Shown one piece after another: positions 1-12,922 of a stretch of 64,000 nucleotides of DNA (positions are counted from its first letter, which is position 1; every line of letters starts with the position of its first letter). Below the pieces are notes generated by a model. It did not search any database. It was not told the DNA's origin and saw only the letters and a list, made by a program, of their open reading frames with translations. The stretch lies in the NCBI RefSeq assembly GCF_030247195.1, contig NC_080670.1, positions 96,507,416-96,571,415 on the forward strand, given 5' to 3'. Made by a program: the position numbers and the translations under genes. Origin of the DNA: Topomyia yanbarensis. Taxonomy: Eukaryota; Arthropoda; Insecta; Diptera; Culicidae.

Positions 1-270
1 TGTGTAGACTATTGTTATTTTATCATAAAGTACTGAATGAGCTCATGGAAGTCGAGATGATGAAGAGTCTGTCGATAGCGATTCCATCGAATCCATCAAA
101 CGGAACCTGCGTCTGGCGCTGGATATTTACGCTACTAATGTTGGTGTGCCAAATACTACCCAATAAACAGATACACTATCCTCACCACTTGCCAAAAACA
201 TGCTCAGGACAAATTGCTCAAGTTGTCCGGTATTGCGCTTGGTAGCTTTAACAATTTGGGAACGAGAAAG

Positions 271-1067
271 TTATTTTAGCTTCGTCAAATCGCCTCTCCT
301 TCGTCCGTCTTCATATCTCTCAAAACCTCTGTCGAACCGTTTCTGTTTGGTTTTGTTGCTCATGTGGTACACCCTGCTTTGCTGATGCTTGAATGTTTGG
401 CTGTATATTTTACACGAGTACATCTTTTCCTTTACGTTGGTATTAGAAACCTTGCATTTGGACACATATGTGTTATACTTTTTACCACAATCGCGACAAT
501 CGAACAGTTTCCCGGTGGCATGCAAATTCTCGTGTTTTCCCGGGTGTGAAACCTGACGTGTATCTTCAGCGTTATCGATTGAGTGAATGTTTTCGAACAG
601 TGGGGACACATTTGAAGGGCTTTTTACCTGTAACAGTAAACAGTATATAATTGGAATTTACAGAAAAGAAAATAAGTAAAACCTTAACCTACTCGTGTGC
701 CATCGAATGTGCGTCGTCATCAGGTACTTGTCCGCAAACTCTATTACAATATGGACATCGGTTCCGAATGGGTAATGAACGATCCTTCTTTAGCGGCAAA
801 CCAGCAGATTCCTTTTCTCCCTTTGAACTATTTTGTTTCATGTTGCGATCCGGATCCATAAATCGACGAAAACGCTCTGCAAATCACCCATTTCAACTTT
901 TTCCTCTCCCCTCCCGCTAATAACGTAAATCTTCCCATTCTCTTCCTTGATGCGCATTCCGGTTTTTGGTTCCAAAGGAAAATGTTTAATTCATCAGCGT
1001 CTTCCACAGCATTTTCGATATCTGATCGCTCATCGTCCGCGTCCTCGTGTACTATCTCTGGATCCAC
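271..1067 (-). pseudogene. Decayed C2H2 zinc-finger gene
   Basis: Read leftward, 1067-828 encodes an acidic linker rich in Asp/Glu, as found between fingers or after a ZAD domain in insect zinc-finger proteins. A second frame (about 840-690) continues with a good finger, CPYC-x12-H-x3-H. After a putative intron (acceptor TTACTGTTACAG near 635) comes CPHC-x12-H-x3-H, but a duplicated TG (TGTGTCCCC) puts it out of frame with the preceding linker. Two more fingers at about 520-360 have lost Cys or His ligands. At least two frameshifts and lost zinc ligands show decay. The family would bind DNA in the nucleus. No functional product is expected. Which host gene it derives from cannot be told. Confidence 0.6.
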
Positions 1068-1090
1068 TTGGATGTCAACTTCTTCCGCGC

Positions 1091-4000
1091 TAGGCTAAAT
1101 CGTCGCTGTTGTGCTATATTATGACAAACGCCATTTTGGGGTAAACTGAGTTAGATATGCCACATTACTTGTTTGAAAAATCTCTACAAAGTGGCGTTTT
1201 CAGAATTTTGAAATTCTACTTGGTTACTTAGATATAGCTAGAAACATGATAAGAAATTGTAAGTTTTTTGCTTCAAATCACTATATCTAGGGATTGGCTC
1301 AAGTTATATTAAAGTTTTCGACGGTTTTATGTGTGAAAATGTCTGAGGAACACAATGGCATAAACATTTTCGAAAGAAAATTATACGAGTTGTGAGAAAA
1401 ACACAGTTTTAGTTTTGAACTGGAAATAAAATATATTTGGCAACACTGTAATCAAGAATAACCATTTTTTCTAGATTCCCTGACTCATTTCCTTTAAAAT
1501 GCATTTCACCGAATGTTTATAGACCATATGAACCCAAAGATATGAATAAAAGTTAAAAAGCGATGATTTTTTTCTATGGAAAATTTTCCATGCACGATTA
1601 TGACACGTCCTACAAATTTTGACATCAATACACGCCTATGACACGTGTGAGTGCGACTTTTGTTTACATTCATAGTAAAAACTCGCAACATAGTCAACCG
1701 ATCTTCGTAATATTTGAGAGATTAATGCAGAACAGATAGAAGCATCAATTGTCTTCTTTGGATTGTTTATACCATTTATAAGTTTCAAGATATTCAATCT
1801 CAAACTTTAAAAATCGTTTTTCTCGAAATGTGCTAAATGGCGCTTGTAATAAGATAGCACAACAGCGACGAAATCTGAAAGCAGCTTTCGGAAATAATTA
1901 GCTGCTGTATGAGGGTTCGGCGGCGTTTGTAACATGAAATGTAGTTAGATTGCACTAGCGAGGCAATGGAGAAATTTGGCATTGTCAGGGTGCACCTGAT
2001 TTGTTCCTTTCGTTCTTCCGTAACGGCAAGCACGCGCCGAAAGAGTGCTTTACATAGGCCAGCGCAGAAACCACACCTGTCGGAGATGTGGGAGGAATGT
2101 GGCCACTTAACTGTGAATGTGAGAAAGTACATAAACAAGTGAGCGAGAAATGCAACTAAAATCCATACCGTGTTCATCGCCGTTTTGTATGTCCAACAAC
2201 ACAAGAGAATTAAATATTTTTCAAATTCCCGTTCTAATCATTTTTTGTCCAATTGAAGTCTGCCTAAACTTTTTTAGGGTAGACCTTGTCGCTGTAGAGT
2301 TCTATGCAATTCCTTTCACACACACTTTTGGGGTTTTGTTTTCCTCCAGCTGACATACATAAAACTCAGCCAATTTAAACGTTCGAATTAGCTCGCCTGA
2401 AGTATTTCTAGGACGATTTTTCAGAAGGGCCTTACAGCAATTGCATGCTTCCGAGAAAATCGGCTTTGAAATTTTTCATGATGTTTTTTATTCTCTATTC
2501 AAACGAGTGATTGTTAGTAACCCAAACTAAAGATTAAAGTAAACTAGGTAGACATATTATTCATTCTGACCCTTCATTTTCTAGCGAGAATTTATTTATG
2601 AGCTGAAAAGCGAGAATATATACAATGCGCCGTTTTCAAATTTTGGTATGTTTAACGCCCTACTTTGCCGCCTGTCGTCGACCAGCTTTTGCTGCTAGGG
2701 CCGTTGACAGCCGCCTCTTGTTGACAACAAAATCTTCATGCGACCGCAACCTAACGGCGTGTTTTCATTTCAGTTTGCTCTAAGGCTTTTACTTTCAATG
2801 GAAATATAATAGAGTTTTCATTTAATTGATCACAAAACATTAAGAGAAAATGAAGTGGGAACACCGCACGAAACAAAAGCAACAAAGTGCTGCATTCTAA
2901 GAACTACGGAAAGTGTTTTTGTATGCCCCTACCTCACATCAACCTGTTATCTTCATCGTATGTAGCCAACGTCATATCTTTCTCAAGAATTGAATAAAAG
3001 CCGAAACAATTCACAAGATTTGCACGGGAACTTTCTGCTGGCAGCCAACGACAGCGCCAGAGTATTCTTATTTATCTAATATCGAATTTCAGAACGCGAT
3101 TTGCTGATTGTACATCTTACCAATTTCAGTAAACATAAATGGACAATGCATTTTATAACAATATTATACAAATCAAGTACATTTAGCATTTGAAAAAAAA
3201 AAAATTAAAATATAAATTGAGATTGAAACATGTTTTTATTTCCAAATATAGGCTCTGCGTGCATTTATGAATAATGTTCGTGTAAATGTAGCTACTTCCG
3301 TGAAAGATAAATAAAGTGCCGTTTAAAGTGCAAAATATTTTTTTCTCGTATGCAATTGATATCTGCGCGATTGCTGCTGCTCAAATAGCTCTATAAAGAA
3401 AAAATGCGTTTGACCAATGAACATTTTCTTTCCGCTTTAATAATCCACTTGAAGTACTTCTCATTACAACTTTCCATTTCCCACTTAAAAGCAAGAGCCG
3501 AATCACCCAACGATATCTGATGTGAAATTAGATCGGCCTGTTGAGATTGACTATTTTCGGTTATTATTGATCAACTCCTACTAAACTGTCTCCGATAAAG
3601 CAATAAACGAGCCTTAATGTTTCGTAGGAGGCGGTTTCTTGTTATAACAGAATTAATGCTATTGATTTTTCTGCTATTTTACCCATCATAGATAACTACA
3701 CATTTAATCCAGTTAGCTGAGGTGTTGCCTCGAAGTGAAGATTTTTGAAACAATTAGCAGCAGAACATTTGTTTTAGAAAGATCCTAGCCACTTCACTTT
3801 GCGTAAGGGCTATTGATGACATCAAAAGCACATTCCGTAGCGTAGCTGTGTTATGCTGTGAAAAACAATAATATTCATCAGGTGGGACTCCGCACAAAGA
3901 TAGTTAGGTATGAGGTGGTTGCTGGGGGACAAAACTGGGGCAAGTTCCAACCCTAACTGCTGATCAAACTGTGATCTAACAGTATTGTTTAAACGTCTCA

Positions 4001-4799
4001 TTTTTATAAACGGTATTCGCGAAACTACATGCAACATTATAGTATATAACTCACCTTCGTCGGAGCGATTCAATACACAATAATAAACAACCTGTTCGAT
4101 CACTTCCTTTGCTCCTTAAAAATGTTTTTGTGAGCGCAGGTCCGGAACAGCCAGTGACTCCATAGCACGCGAAACACGAACGGCTTAACAGCAAATCATT
4201 TCCGATAACGGGCTGTTGTCATAGCCGCATCAACATTATTGTATTGAAAACAGTCGGTAAAGCAGGGCGTATTGAAGGCTGAAAAATAATAATGGCCTAA
4301 TGCACATAATTTACTCAATGAGTATTTTTGAGGATATATCGGCATATTTATAATAAATGCAACAAAACTTGGCCAAAATGATCGCTGTGACCCTCAGCAA
4401 GCATTAGAAGTGCATTTTAACTCAAAAAAATGATTATGACTGTTGAAAATTATGAGTAAACAAAACGGGCTTATCAGCAACAGGATTCTACTGCAATTAA
4501 TTTTGCTTTACGGCCTTTTTATGAATCTTGTTTTTGGCGGTCCAAAGAGTTTTTTCTAATGTTATTCGAACGGAGAATGATAATTTAATGGCTTAGGTTT
4601 AATATTAAGCATAAAACCAGTTTGTTTACATTTTGCTCTTACGCCCTTCTGTAATGTTGCCCAAGATTTATAATGGTGTTGAAATGCTCTGTGTCGCTGT
4701 AAAACTTATTCATGAGACGTACTGTGTAGATATCTGACGTTTGAAATACCGCACACTAAGATCTCTCAATTTTATACTACCGCCCTCCCCTTAAGCCCA
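1091..4799. other. AT-rich spacer, no recognised gene
   Basis: Only short random open frames occur on both strands. None shows a recognisable domain, a splice pattern or a repeat structure that I can support. Confidence 0.5.
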
Positions 4800-4952
4800 C
4801 CCAGTTAAACTCATTCCGGAACCGGTTCGGATTTCTGAATGGAGCCATTATGGATTCCAAATCAAATGCATCAAACGGTTGTTGCATTTGATTTGGAATC
4901 CATACTGACTCCATTCAGGATTCCGAATCAAATTCCGAATGGTTTGACCGGG
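4800..4952. mobile_element. Foldback MITE starting CCCAGTTA
   Basis: The whole segment folds on itself. The arms carry GAATGGAG and ATGGATTCCAAATCAAATGC and their complements around a short loop near 4875-4890. The ends are CCCAGTTAAAC and GTTTGACCGGG. It resembles the foldback inserted in unit 2 of the tandem array (24731-24898) in its CCCAGTTA terminus and overall design. There is no coding capacity, and the target duplication is unclear. Confidence 0.65.
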
Positions 4953-5554
4953 CAGGAGTGGTTTGTTTTCCTCCCAATCCAAACGTCAAAACGGCACAGT
5001 ACCAACGCAGCTGGATAAGTCTACCGGTTGGTTAGGTTCCATCATAAAAAAAATCCGACCGAAAAGCTATTTTCGATTTGTTTTCCTCCACCTGTGACTG
5101 GTGGAAGAAAACAATTCGTTGAACACACAAATGCAGTTACAGATTGCCAAGTACTGTATAAAATGAAAGCAAATGAAATGAAAATTTCAATCAAAATGAA
5201 CAGCATGCTTTGATCGAACAGCGCTTCCAAATTAATTTTTCTTCTACAATTCGACCTGTCAACACGAAGGGTAGACAAATTTGATTGCGTGGTGAGTCCT
5301 AAATTGATTACTCTTTTGTATGGGACCTTGGTGTATTTAATTTGTATTTTATCACACTCTGCATAATCACGATCAAAAGAGTGCGATATAGTTGCTTCAT
5401 AAAAATAAAAAAAAAATTCTGGAAAATCATTTGGCATCCCTGCGCTAACACAAATATTTCATGTGTTTGCACTCTTGAAAATTCATGAAGTTCAAACAGC
5501 ACAAATTTTTTTTCGCATGGCGATTTGTTTGACGTATACGCCGGTTTGACTATA

Positions 5555-5761
5555 TTTGACAAACAGTGTACTGATCCATCAAACTTGTTTTATTATGTTT
5601 GTCAAACAATATTAGGCGTAACGTCCGGTAACGCATCAATGCAAATATTTGATGAAAAAAGTTTGTTAAACAGTTGATCTCGTGTACTGGCCTTGTCAAA
5701 TTTGTTTGTCAAACACGTTTATTTGATCAAATTTTGCTTCATCAAATATTTTACGTTATGA
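5555..5761. repeat. TTTGTCAAA-rich repeat interrupted by the next MITE
   Basis: Many copies of TTTGTCAAA or TTGACAAAC and their complements are packed into about 200 bp. GACAAACAGTGTACTG at about 5558 recurs as GACAAATAGTGTACTG just right of the MITE (about 6339). This suggests that an older repeat was interrupted by the 5762-6334 element. Confidence 0.45.
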
Positions 5762-6334
5762 CCTAAGACAAGACGTGACAATAGGGGGGGCCGTTTTTGT
5801 TCCAATTTTATGTCAGAATGTTCCAGCTCCTGATTGGTTGATTCTGACGTTTTGCACCGTACGCAATGTTACTACAGGGATATCGAAATTATGTTTTGCA
5901 GTGTTGCTATATTTATAGGAAAAGATTTTCATTACTTTTGACAAATAAAATTATTATCGTTAAAAAAGTAAAAATGACTAAATTGAACTGAATTTGCGCG
6001 GCAAAGTGAAACAAGTATTTATCATGCATTTACCGCATACGTGGTTGATCAACTTTAACAAAAATAAGACAGAAATCACACTGTAATCTAAAATTATTCA
6101 GAAAATGGCTTCGTCAAACCTTACTAAACAACCATGACATGGAAAAAACGTGTCCTTCATCAATATAGTGAATTCAAGATACAAAATTTTGTCGGCATAA
6201 AATAAATTAACAAGACTATATTTTCATTAATAAAAACAGCAACACTGTTCGGAAGATTTCGGCAGGGTGAAAATGTGCGAAAAGATGAATGCCGAAGGAA
6301 AAATAAGAAGCCGATTGTCACATCTTGTCTTAGG
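5762..6334. mobile_element. 573-bp MITE with 21-bp TIRs
   Basis: The left end is CCTAAGACAAGACGTGACAA(T). The right end is the inverse, (A)TTGTCACATCTTGTCTTAGG, with one mismatch. TTATGA flanks both sides (5756-5761 and 6335-6340) as a direct repeat and is the likely target duplication. It has no open frame of interest. Two halves of a second copy lie at 6748-6867 and 31541-31700. Confidence 0.8.
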
Positions 6335-6340
6335 TTATGA

Positions 6341-6747
6341 CAAATAGTGTACTGGTAGCTTAAGTCGTGCCACTGCAGTGGTGCTAGTTCGCAGAGAAAA
6401 ATGTTGCCAAACCATTTTATTTAGTTGGGATAAGATGGTGAGTCTTTATTCAGTAATTCAGCGTCTTTAATTGGACTCATAAGCAAATTTTGTGGTGATT
6501 TGGTGATGTCATGGCGGCTCGAATGGAGCAAAATTTGAAAAAGGCTCATCCCATTTACTATTTTCCATATCTAAAAATTAAACAATTTAAGCATTTTTAT
6601 CATCATATGTATTTCGCTGTTCACATTAGAAACTGTCCTCATTCCCCCATATCTAAACAGAAATATAGATGCCATTTGGAATATAAAAAATCCAAAAGAA
6701 AATAAATCGATTTTCGGAAATACAAGAAGATTACTTTCAAAATAAAA
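6341..6747. other. Spacer
   Basis: AT-rich sequence in which I see no gene or clear repeat. Confidence 0.4.
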
Positions 6748-6867
6748 CCTAAGACAAGACGTGACAATAAGGGGGGCGTTTTTTGTTCCAATTTTACGTC
6801 AGAATGGTCCAGCTCCTGATTGGTTGATTCTGACTTTTTGCACCGTACGCAATGTTACTGCATGGAT
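6748..6867. mobile_element. Left half of a second copy of the CCTAAGAC MITE
   Basis: It matches 5762-5880 closely (CCTAAGACAAGACGTGACAA, then TTGTTCCAATTTTA, then CACCGTACGCAATGTTACT). It stops at ACTGCATGGAT (6857-6867), where an L1-like element was inserted. The sequence resumes after ACTGCATGGAT at 31541. Confidence 0.8.
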
Positions 6868-6883
6868 TTTTTTTTATAAAATG

Positions 6884-6948
6884 TTAAAACTTTAAAACTA
6901 AACAAGAAATATTTATTTGTTATTTCTTGTTTAGTTTTAAAGTTTTAA
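6884..6948. repeat. 27-bp perfect hairpin in the 3' UTR of the L1-like element
   Basis: The left arm (6884-6910) starts TTAAAACTTTAAAAC. The right arm (6922-6948) is its exact complement, with an 11-nt loop between. It lies just before the A-tail, where a 3' structure could be read by reverse transcriptase (inference). Confidence 0.8.
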
Positions 6949-6959
6949 CTTAATAGTAC

Positions 6960-9830
6960 AATTTCAACACTGAGTTTGAAAGTAAAAGTTCAAATTATTT
7001 ACATCTACCCTATTTTCTTGATTTATTTCAATGAACGAGATGTAACAAAACAACAGTTTCAGCATCATTGTTTTCGTTGTTGCCTCAATTCGCTCTAGCG
7101 AAGGCCTCAGCAGTTCATCATACGGGATGTGCCGTGCTCCAGTCAGTATCTGTAGCTTTTGCCGAAATATTGTGTAGGCATCACGCACTCGTACACATTG
7201 AAAGAATCTGTGTTGTATGGTTTCGACTGTCTCTGCACAGTGAATACAATTTTCTCCATCTGCTCGTCTCATGGTGTGTAGTGAGCGCCTGTGTGGTACT
7301 TTCTGATTTACCCACATTTATAAGACACTGCGCTGATCAGGCAGTAGCCCACGGGAGGATATATTCCTCCATATTCGCCTCCAATTTTCTCCGGGACTGG
7401 CAACTACAACTTTAGCTTTGTCGGTTCGTTCAATATATAATCAACTAATTTGATCGGTAGAGGGGTGTTGACGAATTTGGAAGGGAAGGGTTGTAATATT
7501 GTCAATGATAATTTTTAGGCAAGGAAGAGAAGTTGCTTGGGGAGGATTCGCTGGGTTGAGGTAGGAACTATAGAAGGGAAGGGATTCGATCTCGTGTAGG
7601 TGGCGATTAATTAGCAGTGCTTTGCATTTTATCGCCGGTAGCTGCAGGTTTAGGCCGCCGTCTTCTTTACTACGCGCCAGTTGTTGCATCGGTACCGTCG
7701 CACAAAAGCCGTGAAATAGATAAGAGCGCATGGTAGCAGTTAGTTTAGCCACGTGCGCCGTTTTTGGATGAAGGTTGGCTGCCATGTACCACATTTTTGA
7801 AGATATAAAAGTATTCAACAGCGTTACTTTTTGGTGTGTAGCCAAACGACACAGCGAGTGAATCCAGACCAATCGAGCAAAATTTGTCACGAGAATGTCC
7901 CAGTTTAAGGACACCATTAATGGGATTGAGTTCGCAAAAATCACACCGAGTATTTTGATGCTGCTTTCTGTACGAAGCCAGGACACTGTTATGGGATGCG
8001 TTGTCAGTCCAACGTCAATTGCCGTTGTTTTCGCTTCATTCAGACGGGTTCCTGAGACTCGTTCGAACCGCCTGAATAAAGCCCGCATTTCATTCAGCTG
8101 CTCTGCGTTGCTGACGATGGCACTGATGTCGTCTGCGTATGCGACGATTAGGTCTGCTCCACACACCTGTTCAGTAGCGGTTGAAACTGAATAATAAATA
8201 GATGCATAGCTAATGGGTCACCTTGACGGGCCGGTCGCTGTATGGGGAAGGGTGCGGAGAGATGTCCGTTTATTAGCAGTCGAGACGAAGATGCGGCTGC
8301 TATATGAGAAAGCAGCTCAACCAGTGCCGTGTTGAATCCCAGCGCGCGCATGGTGTGGCACAAAAAATGGTGGTTTACCCTATCGAATGCATGATCGAGG
8401 TCGAACGACACCAGTTTGCCTCTCCGCTTGTTCGTTTTCAGCTGAGCAATTCTGTCTTTTAGTGCCAGGGTGGCCTGAAAGATGTTCCTGGTAGAGTTTG
8501 AGCACTTTTGTGGGTCAGTCAACAGGCTGTGAGATCGAAGAACATTTTCGAGTCGTTGTTTCAGGATTCGAGAGAGGATTTTATAGTCGCAGTTGATCAA
8601 GCTTATCGGCGTGTACGCAGGCGCAGTATCCCCCGAACCGAGTTTCTTCACCAATACTATCACCCCATCAACGAACTGTGTCGGAAAATTGGATCGAATA
8701 GCCTCATTCATGATTAGGTTCAGCTCTCGGTTAAACGTTCGCAGATAAAATTCTTTTGGCAGTCCATCAGGACCGGGTGATTGGATGCACTGGTACGGAT
8801 GGCCGACAAGATTTCAGCCGTCGTTATTTCGTTCATAGTGGCTTCGTTAGTAGCATCATTTTCTGGGATGATTCATTCGCACTGGAAGGGGCCGTCGTCT
8901 TTTTGTTTTTCCACTTCGCCACGCGCATACAGGCCGGTGAAGTATTAGACCATGTGATTTTGTATGGTGACCGAATCATTAATGATTTCGTCTCTATCGT
9001 TTCGTAGTCGCTCGATGGTTGTTCTTCGCCTCTCTCGCTCTCCCAGCTGGTAGGTTGAGATCGGCTCACCCGCCACGTACGTCTCGTTGATTCTGACGAA
9101 CATCTCATAGAAGCGCCGCTGGTGTGAAAGCATTTCTGCCTTCAGCCGGTTGATGGTGGTCAGCATTAACTGGTTGCTATGGAAGCTGTCGTATGCCTGC
9201 CGTAGTAAACCGTAAAGTCACTGCTGCTCGCGATTGAAATTATCAAACGCAATTTTTATTTCCATCGGAAGAAAGATTTTATTCTAGGTTTTGCACACGA
9301 CAGCCACCATTCCATCCATGACGGAAAATTTCGACGCTGGCAAGTCCAATACTGCCACTGAATTTGAAGCTCGTCGATGTTTTTTGCCGGTAAGGAGATG
9401 AGGACGGAGGGACCAGAAACCACGACCATGTGCTCTGTCGGGAAGAGGAAGGCAAATTCTCGCAGTGACGGCTTTGTGATCTGAGAAACAGCAGACATGG
9501 GCAGCAGTCGTTCTCAGCTGATCTCGAAGCCTTCGTTCACGTATAGGCGATCGAGTCGGGAAGAAGAGTTGTGCATGATGTGTGTGTATTCGATCTCGCG
9601 TGGTCGGAGCTGCTGCCATACATCGTGAAGATGCAGCTGCTGGACGGTGGCTTGTAGAGCAGGACTAGAGTTGCTCCCCGTCGCGTCGCATGCCCGTAGC
9701 ACGCAGTTAAAATCGCCTCCTAGAACGGTGTGTGTGGTGTGGTGACGAAGATAGTAAGCGATCGTTGTGTTAAAAAACGGCTCTCGCTCGTTGAGCAGAT
9801 CTCGACGGGGCATACACGTTACACAGTGTG
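6960..9830 (-). pseudogene. L1-like ORF2, endonuclease C-half, RT and C-terminal finger
   Basis: Read leftward from 9830, the endonuclease core GGDFN and SRLDRLY (about 9720-9540) comes first. A frameshifted linker (9500-8720) follows. The RT has SLINCDYKI, SFDLDHAFDRVNH (about 8400), RQGDPL (about 8220) and YADDI (about 8140). The thumb extends to 7441. A C-terminal C-x2-C...H...C finger lies at about 7270-7180. In the intact family this protein nicks DNA and primes cDNA synthesis at the target. Breaks occur near 9820, 9500-9250, 8945, 8711, 8160 and 7430, so it cannot make a full protein. Its N-terminus is on the other side of the 20-kb insert. Confidence 0.8.
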
Positions 9831-9832
9831 AT

Positions 9833-10122
9833 CCCAATTAGCAAATCGCAACTAGTTTTAATTGTCTAAGTACAAACTATGTTTCAACGAGAGAACAATA
9901 CAGTTATTTTTGTTGTACTGGTTGAACATAGATAACATCAAGGTTATTTAATAACATATTTTGTCACCAAATAGTCATTTATGTTGCCAGCTAGAACATG
10001 TTTATTAATGTTCCGAAATGGTTGCTGATGCTGCAGAGCTTGTTGAAATTTAGTTGTGATTTTGATTTTGTTGTATGTATTTTGACACTTGCACAGTTGT
10101 CAAACACCAAAATTCTTACTGA
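9833..10122. other. Left part of the outer DNA element, no gene
   Basis: AT-rich non-coding sequence following the CCCAATTAGCAA terminus. I see no open frame with a recognisable domain. Confidence 0.5.
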
Positions 10123-10263
10123 AAACGTTTCAGTTTACAAAGTCGTATTCGTGTTATACTAATGTATCCGTCACATATCATCATTGCGCCTTTCAGCACA
10201 AACTCACACGTATTAATAAAATGCTTTCGCAACATTGAATCCACTAGTTCACAATTAATGCTT
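10123..10263 (+). repeat. Inverted repeat, left arm
   Basis: About 140 bp, starting ATTCTTACTGAAAACG and containing AAAGTCGTATTC, CACATATCATCATT and CACAAACTCACACGTATT. It recurs in inverse orientation at 15352-15482, imperfectly (roughly three quarters identical by eye). The pair bounds a 5.3-kb segment. Confidence 0.7.
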
Positions 10264-12299
10264 AGCAAAACAAAAAATAAGTTATATTTTTGTTGGAATT
10301 ACATTGCGAAAATTCACCGATGACACTTCGTGCGCTCCACTTGTTATTATAGAAGCATTGAGCTGTACGGTGGCGCCAACTATAATATGTTCGGTGTATC
10401 GGAAAAATATAAACAAATGGCATGTATGCTATTGCTGATTTTAAACGAAGTGATTAAATAGACCTTTCTCGTCCGACCTAACCCAATTTTTTCTTATTTT
10501 TAATCGAAAGATTGCACATTTTTAATAATATTTCCGCTAAAATGAGACATTTAGGAGCTATCGTGATTTTTTGATGATTTTTTTAAATTTGAAAAATGCA
10601 AGAATGTTGAATATTTTTTTTCACCTTTGCAAGAATGGTGGGACTCAAAATGTGTGTTTGGGCAGCACTGTTTTGTATATTTTTGTTTGAGTTCTTGGCA
10701 ACGCGGTAAATGAAGTGGTGAGTTGCGGTACAAAATTCATTTATAATGTAAACAAACTAAAGTGAACCTCTCGCTGAAGAACATTGCATGAAAATGTTTA
10801 ACCTCACTTTTTTGACAGTTCGGAGAGCTTGTTTACATGGTCTTGGAATTTTTTTAATTCGATCATAGTATGAAAAACTCAGCTCAGCTTACTTCTTACA
10901 CATGATTCGTTGAAGTAAGCAATTTCTAGCCAAACATTTGAAAAAGGCCTACTGCCAAATGCATACAAATCGAATTTTTATGTTCTCCATTAAATCCAGG
11001 GACAGAACCTGCAGATAGATATTATCTTCTTCATTTTTTGTTCATTTTATGTTTTGTCTCGCATAGCCACTCTTTCTGTCTCACATATTTCAAATGGACT
11101 GGCTGCATTTCACAGTTCCCCCTGGCTGCATTTGACGTTAGGTTTTTTTCATATCCGCACGTCCCGTCTCAATTAAAAACTATCTATCTGATCATGTACA
11201 TAACGCAACAATGGATTATGAAGAGTTTTGATAACGATTCTATCACACTTTATAAAAGGGCCTGGCTCATATAAAAGTCCTAACTAGCAATACATTTATT
11301 ATAAAATGATTATAAAGGATTATTACAACTGATTACAAAAAAAAACAAAATATAAAAGCAGTGGAATCCCTAATAAAAAATATAATACACGAACTTTAAC
11401 CCATATAGTGCAATGATTCCACATATTGTTTGGATGATACTCTGAACAGGTCGTTAGGCTCTTGAATCATAAAATGTTTATTAGGGATACCTACTCAATG
11501 AATTAAGAGGTGATGTAAAGTGCTCAAACCGAAGGTAATTTTGTTTTACGATTTTGAAGGCAAGGCAACAATGGACCTCTTGTGTAATGTATAAAAAAAA
11601 GTATTTTTCAGTCACGCAGAGTTACACATACGAGCGTTCCAAGAGTAGATGTCAAACCATTTCCACGCGGAGCGCCACGGCGGACATGAAAACTCTCCAT
11701 AAAATTGTCTGAAACAGGAAATTTAGTAAGATTTATAAAGTTTCGACTTGTAGTTCTTCGATGAACCAAAAAAAAAAAAACAAAAAGAAAATAGTTTGAA
11801 TTTTGGAAAATGGCATCATAAAAACTGAAATAGCTTATATATTAATGTAACAATCGCTCACTTTTTTTTCAAAATAATGTGGAGAAAACTTTTTTTATTC
11901 AGTTTTCCGTGGTTCATCGACTTGCTACACATATTATGCATTCTCATTAAAATATGATGTCAATCCGCTGAATAGTTTATGAGTCATCGTGTCTGCCAAT
12001 TTGAAAAATGCGGTTTCGAAACAAACCCCTGTTAAATTGTCGATTGATTGAAATTGCAAATACGCGCGAGGAATGCATGGCTGTTTAAAACAAAAGAAGT
12101 TCAGCGTGGCCACCGATTTTTTTTACCCACTACAAAAGACTCCCTCATTAATAGAAACTACACTGCTTTAGGACTAACTTTTCCATAATTTAAATACAGA
12201 GCCAATCATATTTTGTAAAGTTCAATAAGGGCAATATGGTCATCAAATCAGATTTAACTTTTATAACTTTTGGTGTAATATCACAACTTAAAAGAATTA
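10264..12299. other. AT-rich non-coding interior of the outer element
   Basis: No gene, intron pattern or clear repeat was found. Confidence 0.45.
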
Positions 12300-12580
12300 T
12301 GGTCCAGCCTGCACCGCACTCGGCCGTCGGTACCTCAATGGCAACCACCAACCAGAGACTTGGATTAAAGGCTAAAATGTCAGCCACGGCCGGTGGTGTT
12401 GCAATCGGTTTTGCCGTCGGCCACAACGTTGGACGTAATCAGATCGCCGTTTACGCCACCCTTCGTGAGCTTCAACCTGGATCCAATGGCGCACCGAGGT
12501 GGCGGTGGCGGTTTCACCTCGACATGGGAGTTTAGCGTCGGCAGTGGTCCGGTGAAGCGGACGTCCAGCTCGACAAAAAA
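12300..12580 (+). pseudogene. CHCHD2/10-like fragment plus GC-rich patch
   Basis: The frame starting near 12300 reads QPAPHSAVGTSMAT, then KAKMSATAGGVAIGFAVGH. This resembles the conserved Gln/Ala-rich and glycine-rich helix segment of the mitochondrial CHCH-domain proteins CHCHD2/CHCHD10. The twin Cx9C CHCH domain that should follow is missing. From about 12440 on, a different GC-rich stretch (encoding a GGGGG tract in one frame) follows. It lies within the 20-kb transposon insertion, so it looks like a captured or retrocopied host fragment. No functional protein is expected. The match rests on one short motif region. Confidence 0.45.
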
Positions 12581-12599
12581 AAATATTTACTTATTGCTA

Positions 12600-12922
12600 A
12601 TACTTGACTACCATGAAAAATCATTCATGCAAGTTAAATAAATAAACAAAGCGATCATCACATACTAAAACGTCCAAATTTTCTGCTTCTTAACACCGGT
12701 GCTAAGAAGTGTCCGAACATTAGAAAAACTTTTCTCTCAAAAAATATTTTTCCGACCAATTCTTCAGTGATTTGGCAGGGTAGGTAACATTCAAGTATAA
12801 TCTGGCAGATTTTACATTTTATTTACCTTTGAATCGATAAAAAGTGATGCGCACTGTTTGGAAGCGAGGATAATCGATAACGCAAAGGTTAACTTTCCGG
12901 TTGATCGGCAACGACTAAAGGC
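12600..12922. other. Spacer
   Basis: AT-rich sequence in which nothing is recognised. Confidence 0.4.
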
